The notes under the pieces are model-generated. The model was not told where the DNA came from, did not search any database, and worked only from the letters and a program-made list of their open reading frames with translations. This document shows, in pieces, positions 26,144-34,591 of a DNA stretch of 64,000 nucleotides (the first letter of the stretch is position 1; each line of letters starts with the position of its first letter). Location: NCBI GenBank assembly GCA_040752975.1, contig JBFMHF010000010.1, positions 1-64,000 on the forward strand, in the 5' to 3' direction. The position numbers and the translations under genes are program-made. This DNA comes from JADLDB01 sp040752975. GTDB lineage: Bacteria > Myxococcota > Myxococcia > Myxococcales > Myxococcaceae.

Positions 26144-27949
26144 CTACGGAGGGGGTGCCTCGACCCGGAAGACGCCCGACTCCAGAACGCGCTCGGCGTA
26201 GCGGCCTCCCTGCACCTCGGCCGCCGACGCCACCGACGCCATGTCGCCCTCACCCCGGGGCAACACCAGCGACACGGTGGTCCCCCGTCCCACCTCGGAC
26301 TGGATGTCCACCGTGCCTCCGAAACGCTTGATGATTCCCCAGGTGACGGTGAGGCCCAGGCCCATGCCCTCGCCCACGCGGCGGGTGGTGAAGAAGGGGT
26401 CGAACACGTGCGCCAGGTGCTCACCCGGAATGCCGCAGCCGCGGTCCTCCACTTCCACCACCACGCCCCGCTCGTCGTCGTAGGTGCGCACCGAGACGCC
26501 CGCGTCGTCGCGCGTGGCCTGCCGGGCGTTGCGAAGGACGTTCTCCAACGCGCGCTCCAGTTGCTGCGGCACGATGACGACGCGCTCGGCGCTGCGCGCC
26601 TCCACCCGGGCCCCCTGCGCCGGGCCCAGCACCCGCGCCACCGTCCGCTGCACCAGCGCATTCACCGCGACGGTCTCCACCCGGCCCAGCTCCTGCCGTG
26701 ACAGCTCGCGCAGGCTCTTCACCACTTCGCTGATGCGTTGGGCGCCCACCACGGCCTCGTCGATGATCTCCAGCGAGTCCGCCACGTCGGCGGGATCGAC
26801 CTGCACCTGCTCGAGGTCCTGCCTCGCCTGCGTCGGGTCGCCCTTCGTGAAGGCGGCCTGGGCCCGGCGCAGAGCGTCGGTCGCGGGCACCAGCACGTCG
26901 GCCATCGTGTCGCGCAGCAGGCGCAGGTTGGACAGGACGAAGGACAGAGGGTTGTTGATTTCGTGCGCCGCGCCGGACGCCAGCTGGCCCACCGAGGCCA
27001 GGCGCTCGCTCTCGCGCAGCCGCTCGACCAGGCGCCGCTGCTCGGTGACGTCGCGGTAGTGCACCACGCTGGCTTTCCCTTCACCCAGCTCCACCTCGGA
27101 GCGCGAAGCGTGGAAGGTGGCTTCACCGAAGCGCACTTCGCTCAACTTGCCCCGCGCCTCCAGCGGGCAGCCGGGGCAGGGCGTCTTCCGGCCTGCGAGG
27201 ACCTGGTGGCAGGTGCTGCCGATGATCTCGGCCCACGAGCGCCCGCCCGCCAACACCTGGAAGGCGCGGTTGGCGCGCCGCACGGTGAAGCCGTCGAGCA
27301 CCACCACCGGGTCCTGCATCGCGTCGAAGGTGGCCTCCCACTGCTGCTTGGCGCGGGCGATGAGGCGGGTGCGCTCGACCACCCGCTGCTCGAGCTGGTC
27401 ATGGCTCCGCTGCAGGCTCTCCCGGGCCGCGCGGAGCGACTCCTCGGTGCGCAGGTGCTGGACCGCGGCGGCCACGTAGGGCGCGAGCGCGGTGAGGTGC
27501 TCGAGGTCGACCTTCGTGAAGGGCAGCCGATCGACCCCGCGCACCGCTTCCAGCACGCCCAGCAGGCGCTCGTCGAAGAGCAGGGGCACGGCGATGATGG
27601 AGCCGGTCGTGAAGCCCGAGGTGGCGTCGAAGCCATGCGCGAAGTCGCGGCACGAGGCCACGTCCTCCACCAAAAGTGGCACACGCTCCAGGGCCACCCG
27701 GCCGGCGATGCCCTCACCCGGCGCGAGCTGCCGGTGCTCCAGCGTGCCGGCTCCAGCGCCTTCCACCAGCTCGAAGGACAGCGCGCCCGTCTGGGAATCG
27801 TGCAGCAGCAACGTGGCCCCGTCGGCGTCGCACAGCTCCCGGGTGCGCATCACCGCCACGCGGCGCACGTTGGGCAGGAAGAGCTGGCTGGCGACTTCCC
27901 AGGCGAAGCGATTGACGCGCTCGAGCCACTGTTCGTGTGTGCCCCCCAT
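26144..27949 (-). CDS. Cytoplasmic GAF-PAS sensor histidine kinase with a Cys-containing PAS domain
   Basis: A 601-residue soluble histidine kinase. A GAF domain covers about 15-170 (ATLLLHDSQTGALSFEL, GEGIAGRVALERVPLLVEDV), followed by a coiled coil (ESLRAARESLQRSHDQLEQRVVERTRLI). A PAS domain at about 205-310 carries a Cys cluster (STCHQVLAGRKTPCPGCPLEARG). The H-box is GAAHEINNPLSF with phospho-His 329, then N-box ENVLRNARQA, G1 DRGCGIPG, FFTTRR and GMGLGL. The ATG follows AGAGG. It lies between a REC protein and an NtrC-type activator in one transcript. Confidence 0.93.
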   Translation of the reverse strand: MGGTHEQWLERVNRFAWEVASQLFLPNVRRVAVMRTRELCDADGATLLLHDSQTGALSFELVEGAGAGTLEHRQLAPGEGIAGRVALERVPLLVEDVASCRDFAHGFDATSGFTTGSIIAVPLLFDERLLGVLEAVRGVDRLPFTKVDLEHLTALAPYVAAAVQHLRTEESLRAARESLQRSHDQLEQRVVERTRLIARAKQQWEATFDAMQDPVVVLDGFTVRRANRAFQVLAGGRSWAEIIGSTCHQVLAGRKTPCPGCPLEARGKLSEVRFGEATFHASRSEVELGEGKASVVHYRDVTEQRRLVERLRESERLASVGQLASGAAHEINNPLSFVLSNLRLLRDTMADVLVPATDALRRAQAAFTKGDPTQARQDLEQVQVDPADVADSLEIIDEAVVGAQRISEVVKSLRELSRQELGRVETVAVNALVQRTVARVLGPAQGARVEARSAERVVIVPQQLERALENVLRNARQATRDDAGVSVRTYDDERGVVVEVEDRGCGIPGEHLAHVFDPFFTTRRVGEGMGLGLTVTWGIIKRFGGTVDIQSEVGRGTTVSLVLPRGEGDMASVASAAEVQGGRYAERVLESGVFRVEAPPP

Positions 27950-27964
27950 GGGCGCACCTCTCTT

Positions 27965-28471
27965 TCAGGCGTCGAGGAGGATGGCCCCGGTCTCGTCGCG
28001 GCGCAGCGAGCCCAGCTGCGGCTTCTCGCGCACCAGGCGATCGGACAGCGCGCGGACGCGGGCCAGCAGCGCGCGGTTTTCCCGTTCCAGGTCCAGCTTC
28101 TCGAAGGCCAGGGTGACGCACACCTTGAGTTCCAGGTCATCCCAGGGCTTGGTGAGGAAGCGGTAGATCTCGCCCTGGTTGATGGCGTCGATGGCCGTCT
28201 GCATGTCCGCGTGCCCCGTGAGGATGATGCGCACCGCGTCGGGGTGGCGATCGCGCACGCGCTTCAAGAACTCGAGCCCCGTCATCTCGGGCATGAGGTG
28301 GTCGCTGATGACCAGGTCGAAGGGCTGGACCTTCATCCGATCGAGCGCCTCCTGCGGGTTGGTGAAGGACTCGAGCTGGTAGCCCTCGCGGCCGAGCGAC
28401 CGGCGGAGCGCGCTGCACACGTTGGCCTCGTCGTCGACGATGAGGATCCGGCGGGCCGAGGGAGGAATCAT
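27965..28471 (-). CDS. Single-receiver response regulator with C-terminal coiled coil
   Basis: A 168-residue protein. The receiver domain (about 8-125) has acidic pair D13-D14, phospho-acceptor D57, the conserved Thr (ILTGHADMQTAI) and Lys (FLTKPWDD); the HLMPEMTGLEFL and GEIYRFLTKPW patterns are those of RpfG-type receivers. A C-terminal helix (LEKLDLERENRALLARVRALSDRLVREK) follows, with no output domain. The ATG at 28471 is chosen because it lies 29 bases after the predicted start of the sigma-54 promoter; an upstream Met at 28516 would sit inside that promoter. It may act with the downstream kinase as a phosphate relay or sink. Confidence 0.88.
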   Translation of the reverse strand: MIPPSARRILIVDDEANVCSALRRSLGREGYQLESFTNPQEALDRMKVQPFDLVISDHLMPEMTGLEFLKRVRDRHPDAVRIILTGHADMQTAIDAINQGEIYRFLTKPWDDLELKVCVTLAFEKLDLERENRALLARVRALSDRLVREKPQLGSLRRDETGAILLDA

Positions 28472-28511
28472 GAGGAGCTCCGGGGCGAGGCGAGGTGGTG
28501 CTGGCCGGTGG

Positions 28512-28527
28512 TGCAAGCGCTTTGCCT
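28512..28527 (-). promoter_or_regulatory. Sigma-54 promoter of the REC-kinase-NtrC operon
   Basis: On the minus strand AGGCAAAGCGCTTGCA has GG and GC 12 bases apart and a perfect TTGCA. The predicted start near 28500 precedes the ATG at 28471. The rest of the spacer up to 28747 holds only a short hairpin (GGGTGG-GTT-CCACCC, 28566-28580). Confidence 0.75.
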
Positions 28528-28747
28528 CGAGCCTCTCTGGGCGTACGTGCAGTTACTCGAGCCCCGGGTGGGTTCCACCCGACCGAGGGGTCAAAGGCGC
28601 TCCGAGGCGGGCACCCGGAACGAGCTCCACGCCGCATCTCTGGGGCGCGGCGGGAGCAGGACGGGCAACCCCGGGGAGCGCAAGCACTCTACATGGACGG
28701 GCGCGCTGTCACCGGGAGCTTCGTCGGGGGCCTGCGAGCGCAACGCG

Positions 28748-29950
28748 TCAGTGCGCGGCCACCTGGCGGGCGACGGCTCGAGCTGCGGCACGTCGCTTCG
28801 ACGACGTCACCTGCTGCCAGCGCTCCAGCGTCTCGCCGGCCAGCGCGAAGGGGGCGGCGTCCACCTGGTGCACCGCGCCACAGGACTCGCACCGGGACAC
28901 CTTCGCCCAGAAACGCACCTGCTCATTTCCCACCTCGAGCTCGAGCTCGGACAGGAAGTTGGGCGCCAGGGGAATGGCGCTCGAGAAGCGGACCATCGAC
29001 GGCGTCAGCCCCACGCCCTCACACACCACGTCCTTCGTGACGAGGCGCACGGAGAACTCCGGGTCCGCACGCTCCACGGGTGGAGGCGTGTGGCAGCGCA
29101 CCGCCGTGCGGCCGTTCGCGACCGGCGGGTCGGGCTCGAAGCTGGCCACCACGGCGGGCGCGTCGGCCACCGCCAGGGCCACCTCGCGGCGCTGCTCGCT
29201 CGTGCCCAGCCAGGACACCACCCTCAGGGACTCTTCCGTGACGCTGACACCCGCCTCCAGCAACGCCACCAGCACGTCACCGGCGGCCACCAGCTCCACC
29301 TGCGAGGCGAACGGCCCCACCGGTGTGCTGGCGTGGTGTTGGGAAATGGCGTCGCTCACCACCTCGGGCAGGCCCCAGCGCGCGGCCAGCACCAGGCCGA
29401 GCTCGACGTGGTAGCGCTCGACGACCTGCCCCCACTCGGCGGCGGTGCGGTGCGGCTCCTTCGGGTGCCGCTGGAGGATCTGCTCGAGGGTGCCCAGCGC
29501 CACCAGCTTCCCGACGTCATGCAGGAGGCCCAGCACGAAGGCCTCGTCCGCCGCGCCGCCGGTCGCGCGCGCCAGCACCTCGCACACCACCGCCGACGTC
29601 AGCGCCTGATGCCAGACGCCGCGGCGCAGCTCGGCCAGAGGGCCCGACTTCAGGGCGGTGTGGGCCAGGCCGGCCGCCATCGCCAGGCGACCGAGCTCCT
29701 TCTCTCCCACCCGCTGCACCGCAGCCTTCAGGGTGGTGGCCGGCTGACCGCGGCGGAAGTAGACGGAGTTGGCCACGCGCAGGACTGCCGCCGCCAGCGT
29801 GGGGTCGCTCTTCACCACGTCCACGACCTCGTCCAGGCTGTGCTCGGCGCGGGACAGAAGCGCCTGAAGCTTCAGGGCCGCGGCCGGGTAGGGCGGTACG
29901 CGCACCGCGTTCTGCTTCATCAGGCTGACGATTTCCGCATCCAGGTCCAT
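28748..29950 (-). CDS. HDOD-domain signalling protein
   Basis: A 400-residue cytoplasmic protein. The HDOD domain fills about 15-215: VPPYPAAALKLQALL, VVDVVKSDPTLAAAVLRVANS, AVQRVGEKELGRLAMAAGL and LGLLHDVGKLVAL. The HD-like pair and the QHH motif (AISQHHAS) remain, but the full HD-GYP catalytic set is absent. The C-terminal 130 residues are strand-rich with a CESC pair (WAKVSRCESCGAVHQVDA). HDOD proteins mostly act as non-catalytic signalling adaptors for motility and c-di-GMP. It lies 22 bases after a PilZ gene in a sigma-54-controlled pair. Confidence 0.85.
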   Translation of the reverse strand: MDLDAEIVSLMKQNAVRVPPYPAAALKLQALLSRAEHSLDEVVDVVKSDPTLAAAVLRVANSVYFRRGQPATTLKAAVQRVGEKELGRLAMAAGLAHTALKSGPLAELRRGVWHQALTSAVVCEVLARATGGAADEAFVLGLLHDVGKLVALGTLEQILQRHPKEPHRTAAEWGQVVERYHVELGLVLAARWGLPEVVSDAISQHHASTPVGPFASQVELVAAGDVLVALLEAGVSVTEESLRVVSWLGTSEQRREVALAVADAPAVVASFEPDPPVANGRTAVRCHTPPPVERADPEFSVRLVTKDVVCEGVGLTPSMVRFSSAIPLAPNFLSELELEVGNEQVRFWAKVSRCESCGAVHQVDAAPFALAGETLERWQQVTSSKRRAAARAVARQVAAH

Positions 29951-29972
29951 GCGGCCTCCGCGTGCTGCACTC

Positions 29973-30863
29973 TCAGTCGACGTAGAACATGGGATCGCGC
30001 TCGGAGATGAAGCGGCGAATGGCCTCGAGGGATGCTGGGTCGAGGTCCTGAAACTGGATTCCCAGGCCCGGGAAGCTGTCGGGCAGCTTGTCGTTGACCT
30101 CGCGCACCCAGCGCACGACGCCCCGGCAGGCGATCTGCTGCCCCGTGGGCAACGAGAAGGACAGGTCCACCTCGGTGCCGATGGGCGCGACGGCGACGGT
30201 GGCCACGAAGATGCCGCCCTCCGAGATGTTCGCGGAGAAGCCCATGTAGAAGTTGGCGTCCGACGAGAAGTCCACCTGGGTCTGCACCTTGACGCGCGGC
30301 TGAACGCGGCGCTGCGACGGGCGGGCGGCCACCACGGTGCGCGCGATGGCTTCGTCGATGGACATGGCGCCCAGGGCGGTAGCCCCGGCGGGCGCGGTGG
30401 ACGGGGCAGCGGGCGGCGGGACCTGCGCCCGGGCGGCCTCGGCGCGCGCTGCCTCGGCGCGAGCCTCGGCGCGGCGCTTGAGCTCGTCCAGTTGCCGGCG
30501 AGCCAGGCTCTCGTCGGCCTGAAGCTGGCTCGTCAACTCGGACAAGGTCCGCCGGTGGACGCCAAACATTTGACGCGCGTGCGCGGTGGCCTCGCGCCGC
30601 ACCCGCACCGCTTCCTCCCGGGCGCGGCGGGCGCGCTCGAAGGCCGTCTCCCCGAAGGTGCGCGGCACTGCCAGCTGCTGGAGTCGGGTGGCCACCCCGC
30701 CGTCGCCTCCCCGCGCAGCCACCTCCGCGGCGAGGGCCTGGGCAGCCCGCGCTCGCGCTTCCAGCGCCTCGGCGGCGGCCTTCAGCGTCCCCAACTCGGT
30801 GAGCAACGCCGTCTCTTCGACGGCCAGCTCGCTCTCCATGCGCTCCAGTTCGATGTCCGTCAT
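29973..30863 (-). CDS. PilZ-domain (c-di-GMP binding) protein with N-terminal coiled coil
   Basis: A 296-residue protein: a long Ala/Arg/Glu-rich coiled coil (residues 1-150), a Pro/Ala linker, then a C-terminal PilZ domain of the myxobacterial paralogous type. Both c-di-GMP contact motifs are present: RxxxR at 186-190 (RVQPR) and NISEGG at 212-217. So ligand binding is expected to be intact. The ATG at 30863 follows GGAAGGAAC and lies 13 bases after the predicted sigma-54 start. With the GGDEF protein at 44039-44653, it supplies a c-di-GMP output in the cluster. Its target is unknown. Confidence 0.88.
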   Translation of the reverse strand: MTDIELERMESELAVEETALLTELGTLKAAAEALEARARAAQALAAEVAARGGDGGVATRLQQLAVPRTFGETAFERARRAREEAVRVRREATAHARQMFGVHRRTLSELTSQLQADESLARRQLDELKRRAEARAEAARAEAARAQVPPPAAPSTAPAGATALGAMSIDEAIARTVVAARPSQRRVQPRVKVQTQVDFSSDANFYMGFSANISEGGIFVATVAVAPIGTEVDLSFSLPTGQQIACRGVVRWVREVNDKLPDSFPGLGIQFQDLDPASLEAIRRFISERDPMFYVD

Positions 30864-30887
30864 GTTCCTTCCTTCTCGCCCGCTGAC

Positions 30888-30903
30888 TGCAGCCCGCGTG
30901 CCC
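30888..30903 (-). promoter_or_regulatory. Sigma-54 promoter of the PilZ-HDOD pair
   Basis: On the minus strand the site is GGGCACGCGGGCTGCA: a perfect GGCACG -24 box and the GC of the -12 box with correct 12-base spacing. The predicted leader is about 13 bases. Confidence 0.72.
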
Positions 30904-31026
30904 CGAGTGCCGGCAGCGCAATCCCAATGGGTCTCAGCCGCCTCCCGCTGCCGACACCGGGGTCGGATCGACCGCAGAGGGTCGCCCACACCCCGGCCGC
31001 CGGCGCCAGGTCCGCGAGGAGGCATA

Positions 31027-31042
31027 CGGCACGTCGGTTGCT
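31027..31042 (+). promoter_or_regulatory. Sigma-54 promoter of the membrane TPR gene
   Basis: CGGCACGTCGGTTGCT matches the consensus at every defined position except the first T. GG and GC are 12 bases apart. The predicted start near 31053 leaves a leader of about 12 bases that carries GGAGG (31055-31059). Confidence 0.8.
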
Positions 31043-31064
31043 CGTCTCCCCGTCGGAGGTGCGC

Positions 31065-32093
31065 ATGGATCCACGTGTCTTGTCCGAGTCACACGCACAC
31101 CCGCGACGTCGGGCCGGAAGCGGCCGGTGGCCCAGGCACACGCCGCGGGCCCCCACACCTCCGGTTGCCTTCGTCCCCCCTCCACGTGTGGAGGAGAGGG
31201 CGCCGGCGCCAGCGGCCTGGGACGACGAGGGTCTCGAGACGCCTCCGCGGGCGTCGCGCCTGCCGTGGGCTTTTGCCGCCGTGGCGCTGGCGGCGATGGG
31301 CGGCTACGTGGCCCTCTCTGCGGGAGGCGGCCCACCGGAGTCCGATGCGGGAGCGGCTTTGGCCCACGCCCGCGCCGAGGGGCAGGGGCATGCGCCGGAC
31401 AGCGAGTCGGCCCGGGTTGAGCCGGCCGGCGAGGGCACGAGGAAGGCCGACGACGCGGCCACCCACCGGAAGGCCGCACCGGCGAAAGGCGAGCAGCAGG
31501 TGGACCTGATGCAGCCGAAGACCGAGGCGGCGTCTCCGCAGGCGGCGGTCCCTCACGACACGACGACGGGCGCGGTGGCGTCTACCGCGGAGACGACGGA
31601 GACTGTCTCGGACCCGAAGCCAGCTTCACCCGAGGAGCCGGGCGCTTCGACCGAAGAGAACTCGGTGGCCGAGGCCTCGCCGCCGGTCGTGACGAAGGCG
31701 CCGGCGGTGCGTCGCCAGCCCGCCACCGGCTCGGCCGAGGCCGCCTCGCGCCTCTTCGCCGCGGGCAAGAAGCAGTTGGATGAAGGGCGGGCCAGGGCGG
31801 CGTTGGTCCGCTTCAAGAAGGCGGTGATGCGAAGCCCGAAGTCACCCGAGGCGTGGTTTGGGCTGGCGCTGGCGCGTACGGACCTCCGGCAGGGCGCCCT
31901 GGCGCGAGCGGCCGCCGAGCGGGTGCTGAAGCTGGACTCCTCCCACCCCGGCGCCACGCTGTTGCTCGGCTTCCTCGCCCAGCAGAAGAAGGACGTCGAC
32001 ACCTCCAGGAAGCTGTACGCCAGGTACCTCGAGCTCGAGCCCGAAGGCCCCTTCGCCGCCGAGGTGAAGAGCGTCATCGCACAGTTGCCCTGA
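31065..32093 (+). CDS. Single-pass membrane protein with periplasmic TPR domain
   Basis: A 342-residue protein: an Arg/Pro-rich cytoplasmic N-terminus of about 65 residues, one membrane helix (LPWAFAAVALAAMGGYVAL), a long Ala/Glu/Thr-rich linker, then two to three TPR repeats in the last 110 residues (ASRLFAAGKKQLDEGRARAALVRFKKAV, AWFGLALARTDLRQGALARAAAERVLKLD, KKDVDTSRKLYARYLELEPEGPFAAEV). Its own sigma-54 promoter, divergent from that of the PilZ pair, suggests it belongs to the flagellar regulon. The role is unknown; proteins of this shape in Myxococcota are often gliding or polarity factors. Confidence 0.82.
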   Translation: MDPRVLSESHAHPRRRAGSGRWPRHTPRAPTPPVAFVPPPRVEERAPAPAAWDDEGLETPPRASRLPWAFAAVALAAMGGYVALSAGGGPPESDAGAALAHARAEGQGHAPDSESARVEPAGEGTRKADDAATHRKAAPAKGEQQVDLMQPKTEAASPQAAVPHDTTTGAVASTAETTETVSDPKPASPEEPGASTEENSVAEASPPVVTKAPAVRRQPATGSAEAASRLFAAGKKQLDEGRARAALVRFKKAVMRSPKSPEAWFGLALARTDLRQGALARAAAERVLKLDSSHPGATLLLGFLAQQKKDVDTSRKLYARYLELEPEGPFAAEVKSVIAQLP

Positions 32094-32212
32094 TGCGCCA
32101 TTGACAGGGTGCGCCGCATCCCAGCGGTGGCGCTTCACCCGCGCCACCGTCCCTCAACCCGCCGAAAGCGACCATGCGGAGGGGCGGCCAGGAGGTTGCA
32201 ACACCCGCGCGC

Positions 32213-32845
32213 ATGAGACTCATCGCCTTCACGCTGCTGGCCCTCGGCTCCGGATCCGCCCTCGCCGACGAAGTCTTCCACGCCCGAGAGCCCGCCCACG
32301 TGTCCGTCGAGCGCGTCTCGCTGACGAGAGAGGAAGACGCGGAGCTCACGGTGACGTCCCGGGTGCTGAAGGCCCCCTATGGCGTCCGTCGTGAAGCCGG
32401 GCGGGAGCAGTTCTCCTCCAGCGTGGGCCTGGCGCTGGGTGAGGTGTACGTGGTGCGGGACTGGCGCACCGCGGAGCACCGCGTCCGCGTCACGGTGCTG
32501 AGCGAGGGCTTCGTGCGGGTCGAGCTGCTCAACGCCCGCCACACCCTCGGCCTCAGGCCGCCGGCGCGCTTCGTCAACGCCACCGTCACCTTGAACGGCC
32601 AGCCGTCCGAGGCCCGCTTCGGCGAGCTGGTGCTGGGCCTCGATGGCGCCTACCGGATGGGCCAGGCCCGGGGGCGCTGGGTCATCACCGACGACGCGGT
32701 GCGGCTCGAAGGGCCGATGGCGCACTGGGGCGCGGCGCGCAGCTTCGACGCCGGGCACACGCTGACGTTCTCCTTCCGCCGTGGCCCCGTGGAGTGGGTC
32801 TTGCGCTACGAGCGCGTGTCCGAGGACGCGGTGGCCGTACGTTGA
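32213..32845 (+). CDS. Exported protein of unknown function
   Basis: A 210-residue protein with a clear signal peptide (LIAFTLLALGSGSALADEVF, cleavage after ALA) and a strand-rich body with alternating Val/Arg residues (VSVERVSLTREEDAELTVTSRVL, EVYVVRDWRTAEHRVRVTVLS, HTLTFSFRRGPVEWVLRYERV). No lipobox. It may be a periplasmic or outer-membrane protein. A start at 32213 is chosen because it puts the signal peptide at the N-terminus; a start at 32174 would add 13 residues. It lies convergent to fliA. No family is recognised. Confidence 0.72.
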   Translation: MRLIAFTLLALGSGSALADEVFHAREPAHVSVERVSLTREEDAELTVTSRVLKAPYGVRREAGREQFSSSVGLALGEVYVVRDWRTAEHRVRVTVLSEGFVRVELLNARHTLGLRPPARFVNATVTLNGQPSEARFGELVLGLDGAYRMGQARGRWVITDDAVRLEGPMAHWGAARSFDAGHTLTFSFRRGPVEWVLRYERVSEDAVAVR

Positions 32846-32850
32846 AGCGC

Positions 32851-32896
32851 TGCCCCACGCCCGTCGCTGGAAAGTCGTGACGGCTGTGGGCGGGGC
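32851..32896. terminator. Imperfect GC-rich stem between converging genes
   Basis: TGCCCCACGCCCGTC (32851-32865) can pair with GACGGCTGTGGGCGGGGC (32879-32896), with bulges. It lies between the exported-protein gene and fliA, which converge, and could serve as a bidirectional stop. There is no T-run, so termination may need Rho. Confidence 0.4.
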
Positions 32897-32936
32897 CGGC
32901 GTCGCGCGCCCGTGGTGACACGAGGAGGCGGTCCCC

Positions 32937-33674
32937 TCAGCACGGCGAGGCAGAGGCGAGCACCTGCGAGACAGGCAGGGCGGTTTCGTCCCCGTCGGCG
33001 AGCAGCTCGCGCAGCCGCTTCACCGCGTCGCCGTGCAGCTGGCACACCCGCGCCTCGCTCACCTGGAGCAGGCCGGCGATCTCCCGGAAGGTCAGCTCCT
33101 CCACGTAGTAGAGCGAGAGGAGCAGCTGGAGCCGCTCGCCCAGCCCGCTGATGGCCTGGGTGAGGCGCTGCACCACCCTCCCGCGCTCGACGCGCTCCTC
33201 CGCGCTCTCCTCGCCCGAGGGCACGGCCAGCGCGCCGACGAGAGGGAGGAGCGGCTGGCGGAGCTGCTCGAGCTCGGCCAGCTCGTCCACCGACAGCTTC
33301 AGGTGCGCGGCCAGCTCCTCGCCGGTGGGCTCGCGGCCGAGCTGCTTGCCCAGCGCGGTGCGCCCCTTCTCCACCTTCTCGGTGTCCGCGCGCAGCCGGC
33401 GCGGGAGATGATCCATCTTTCGCACCTCGTCCAGCATCGCGCCGCGGATGCGGTGCTCGGCGAACGTCTCGAAGCGGACGCTGCGGGAGGAGTCGAAGCG
33501 CCGCGCCGCCTCGAGCAGCCCCATGGCCCCGACGCTCCACAGCTCCTCGGCGAGGTGCGGCAGGCCCAGCCGGGCGGCGAGCCGCCGCCCCACGCGGTCG
33601 ATGAGGACGCCGTACCGCCGCAGGAGCTCCGAGTCGCTGGTGGGCAGGCTGTAGCGGGCTTCGGCGCGGTGCAT
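32937..33674 (-). CDS. fliA: Flagellar sigma factor FliA (sigma-28)
   Basis: FliA directs RNA polymerase to late flagellar promoters. The 245-residue protein has region 2 (EELWSVGAMGLLEAARRFDSSRSVRFETFAEHRIRGAMLDEVRKMDHLPR), region 3 and region 4 (LLSLYYVEELTFREIAGLLQVSEARVCQLHGDAVKRLRELL). The RxRGAMLDELR-DWxPR-like motif is the FliA signature. It is the last gene of the fliL-fliA operon, so the sigma-54 promoter at 43090 controls sigma-28 supply. Partner FlgM is at 15585-15884 and a target promoter at 20975. Confidence 0.96.
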   Translation of the reverse strand: MHRAEARYSLPTSDSELLRRYGVLIDRVGRRLAARLGLPHLAEELWSVGAMGLLEAARRFDSSRSVRFETFAEHRIRGAMLDEVRKMDHLPRRLRADTEKVEKGRTALGKQLGREPTGEELAAHLKLSVDELAELEQLRQPLLPLVGALAVPSGEESAEERVERGRVVQRLTQAISGLGERLQLLLSLYYVEELTFREIAGLLQVSEARVCQLHGDAVKRLRELLADGDETALPVSQVLASASPC

Positions 33675-33686
33675 GGGCGGCTCTCG

Positions 33687-34568
33687 TCACGGCGCGGGCG
33701 GCAGGGCCTCGGCGTCCGTCGCGCCGCGCAGGAGCCGCTGCCAGAGGAACTTGAGCCCGCCGACGTTCTTCTGCGGGGGCGGCTCGGTGAACAGCTTGTC
33801 GGCGACGGCCTTCAGCGCCCGGCTGGCCGGGGAGTGGGGGAAGGCCTGCACCACGGGCCGCTGCAGCAGCACGGCCCGGTGGATGTTCTCGTCGCGGGGC
33901 AACTGTCCCAACAGCTTGAGGCGAGCCTTCAGGAAGCGCCGGGTGACGGTGCACAGCTTCTCGTAAATCTCCCGGGCCTGCTGCTCGGTGGCCACCTGGT
34001 TGACGAGCACGTTGAAGTGCTCGACGCCGCCTTCCAGCGACAGCACCTTCACCGCCGCGTAGGCGTCGGTGAGCGAAGTGGGCTCGGGGGTGAGCACCAG
34101 GAGCGCTTCCTGCGCGCCCCCCACGAAGAAGAGCACGTTGTCTCCGATGCCCGCGCCGGTGTCGATCAACACCAGGTCGAACTCGTCCTCGATGGTGTCG
34201 AGGGCCGTCATGAAGCGCAGCTTCTGTGCGTCGTCGAGCACGGTGAGGCTGCGCACCCCGCTGCCGCCGGGCAGCACGCGCACGCCCTCCGGGCCCGTGG
34301 CCAGCACCTGCTGCAGCTCGACCGTCCCGTCGAGCAGGTGCCCCAGGTGGTAGCGCGGGGTGAGGCCGAAGACGATTTCGACGTTGGCCAGGCCGAGATC
34401 GCCGTCGACGATCAACACCCGCTTGCCGGCCTGCGCCGCGAGGATGGCGACGTTGGAGGTGACGTTCGTCTTGCCCACGCCGCCCTTGCCGCTGGTGACG
34501 GCGATGACGCGCACGTCACCGCCTGGCTGTTGGCTCATCATCTGCCGGAGGCTCTCTGCCTGGTCCAT
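33687..34568 (-). CDS. flhG: MinD-like ATPase FlhG (FleN)
   Basis: FlhG limits flagellar number and works with FlhF. The 293-residue product has the deviant Walker A SGKGGVGKT (26-34), Walker A' segment VLIVDGDLGLANVEIVFGL, switch block DLVLIDTGAGIGDNVLFF, and the EPTSLTDAYAAVKVLS motif typical of FlhG/FleN. An N-terminal DQAESLRQMM segment resembles the DQA motif that stimulates FlhF GTPase activity. It follows flhF by 23 bases and precedes fliA. In Pseudomonas, FleN also acts as a partner of FleQ. Confidence 0.95.
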   Translation of the reverse strand: MDQAESLRQMMSQQPGGDVRVIAVTSGKGGVGKTNVTSNVAILAAQAGKRVLIVDGDLGLANVEIVFGLTPRYHLGHLLDGTVELQQVLATGPEGVRVLPGGSGVRSLTVLDDAQKLRFMTALDTIEDEFDLVLIDTGAGIGDNVLFFVGGAQEALLVLTPEPTSLTDAYAAVKVLSLEGGVEHFNVLVNQVATEQQAREIYEKLCTVTRRFLKARLKLLGQLPRDENIHRAVLLQRPVVQAFPHSPASRALKAVADKLFTEPPPQKNVGGLKFLWQRLLRGATDAEALPPAP

Positions 34569-34591
34569 GGGGAGGTCTCCTCGAGGAAGTG

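Noticed and set aside
26738..30010. A second very long plus-strand frame opposite the kinase, REC and HDOD genes
   Set aside because: Same shadow pattern: His/Gly/Arg-rich, no start context, and it crosses several real minus-strand genes.
32185..32200. Sigma-54-like element ahead of the exported-protein gene
   Set aside because: CGGCCAGGAGGTTGCA has the spacing, but the predicted start falls two bases before the ATG and the -24 box is degraded.
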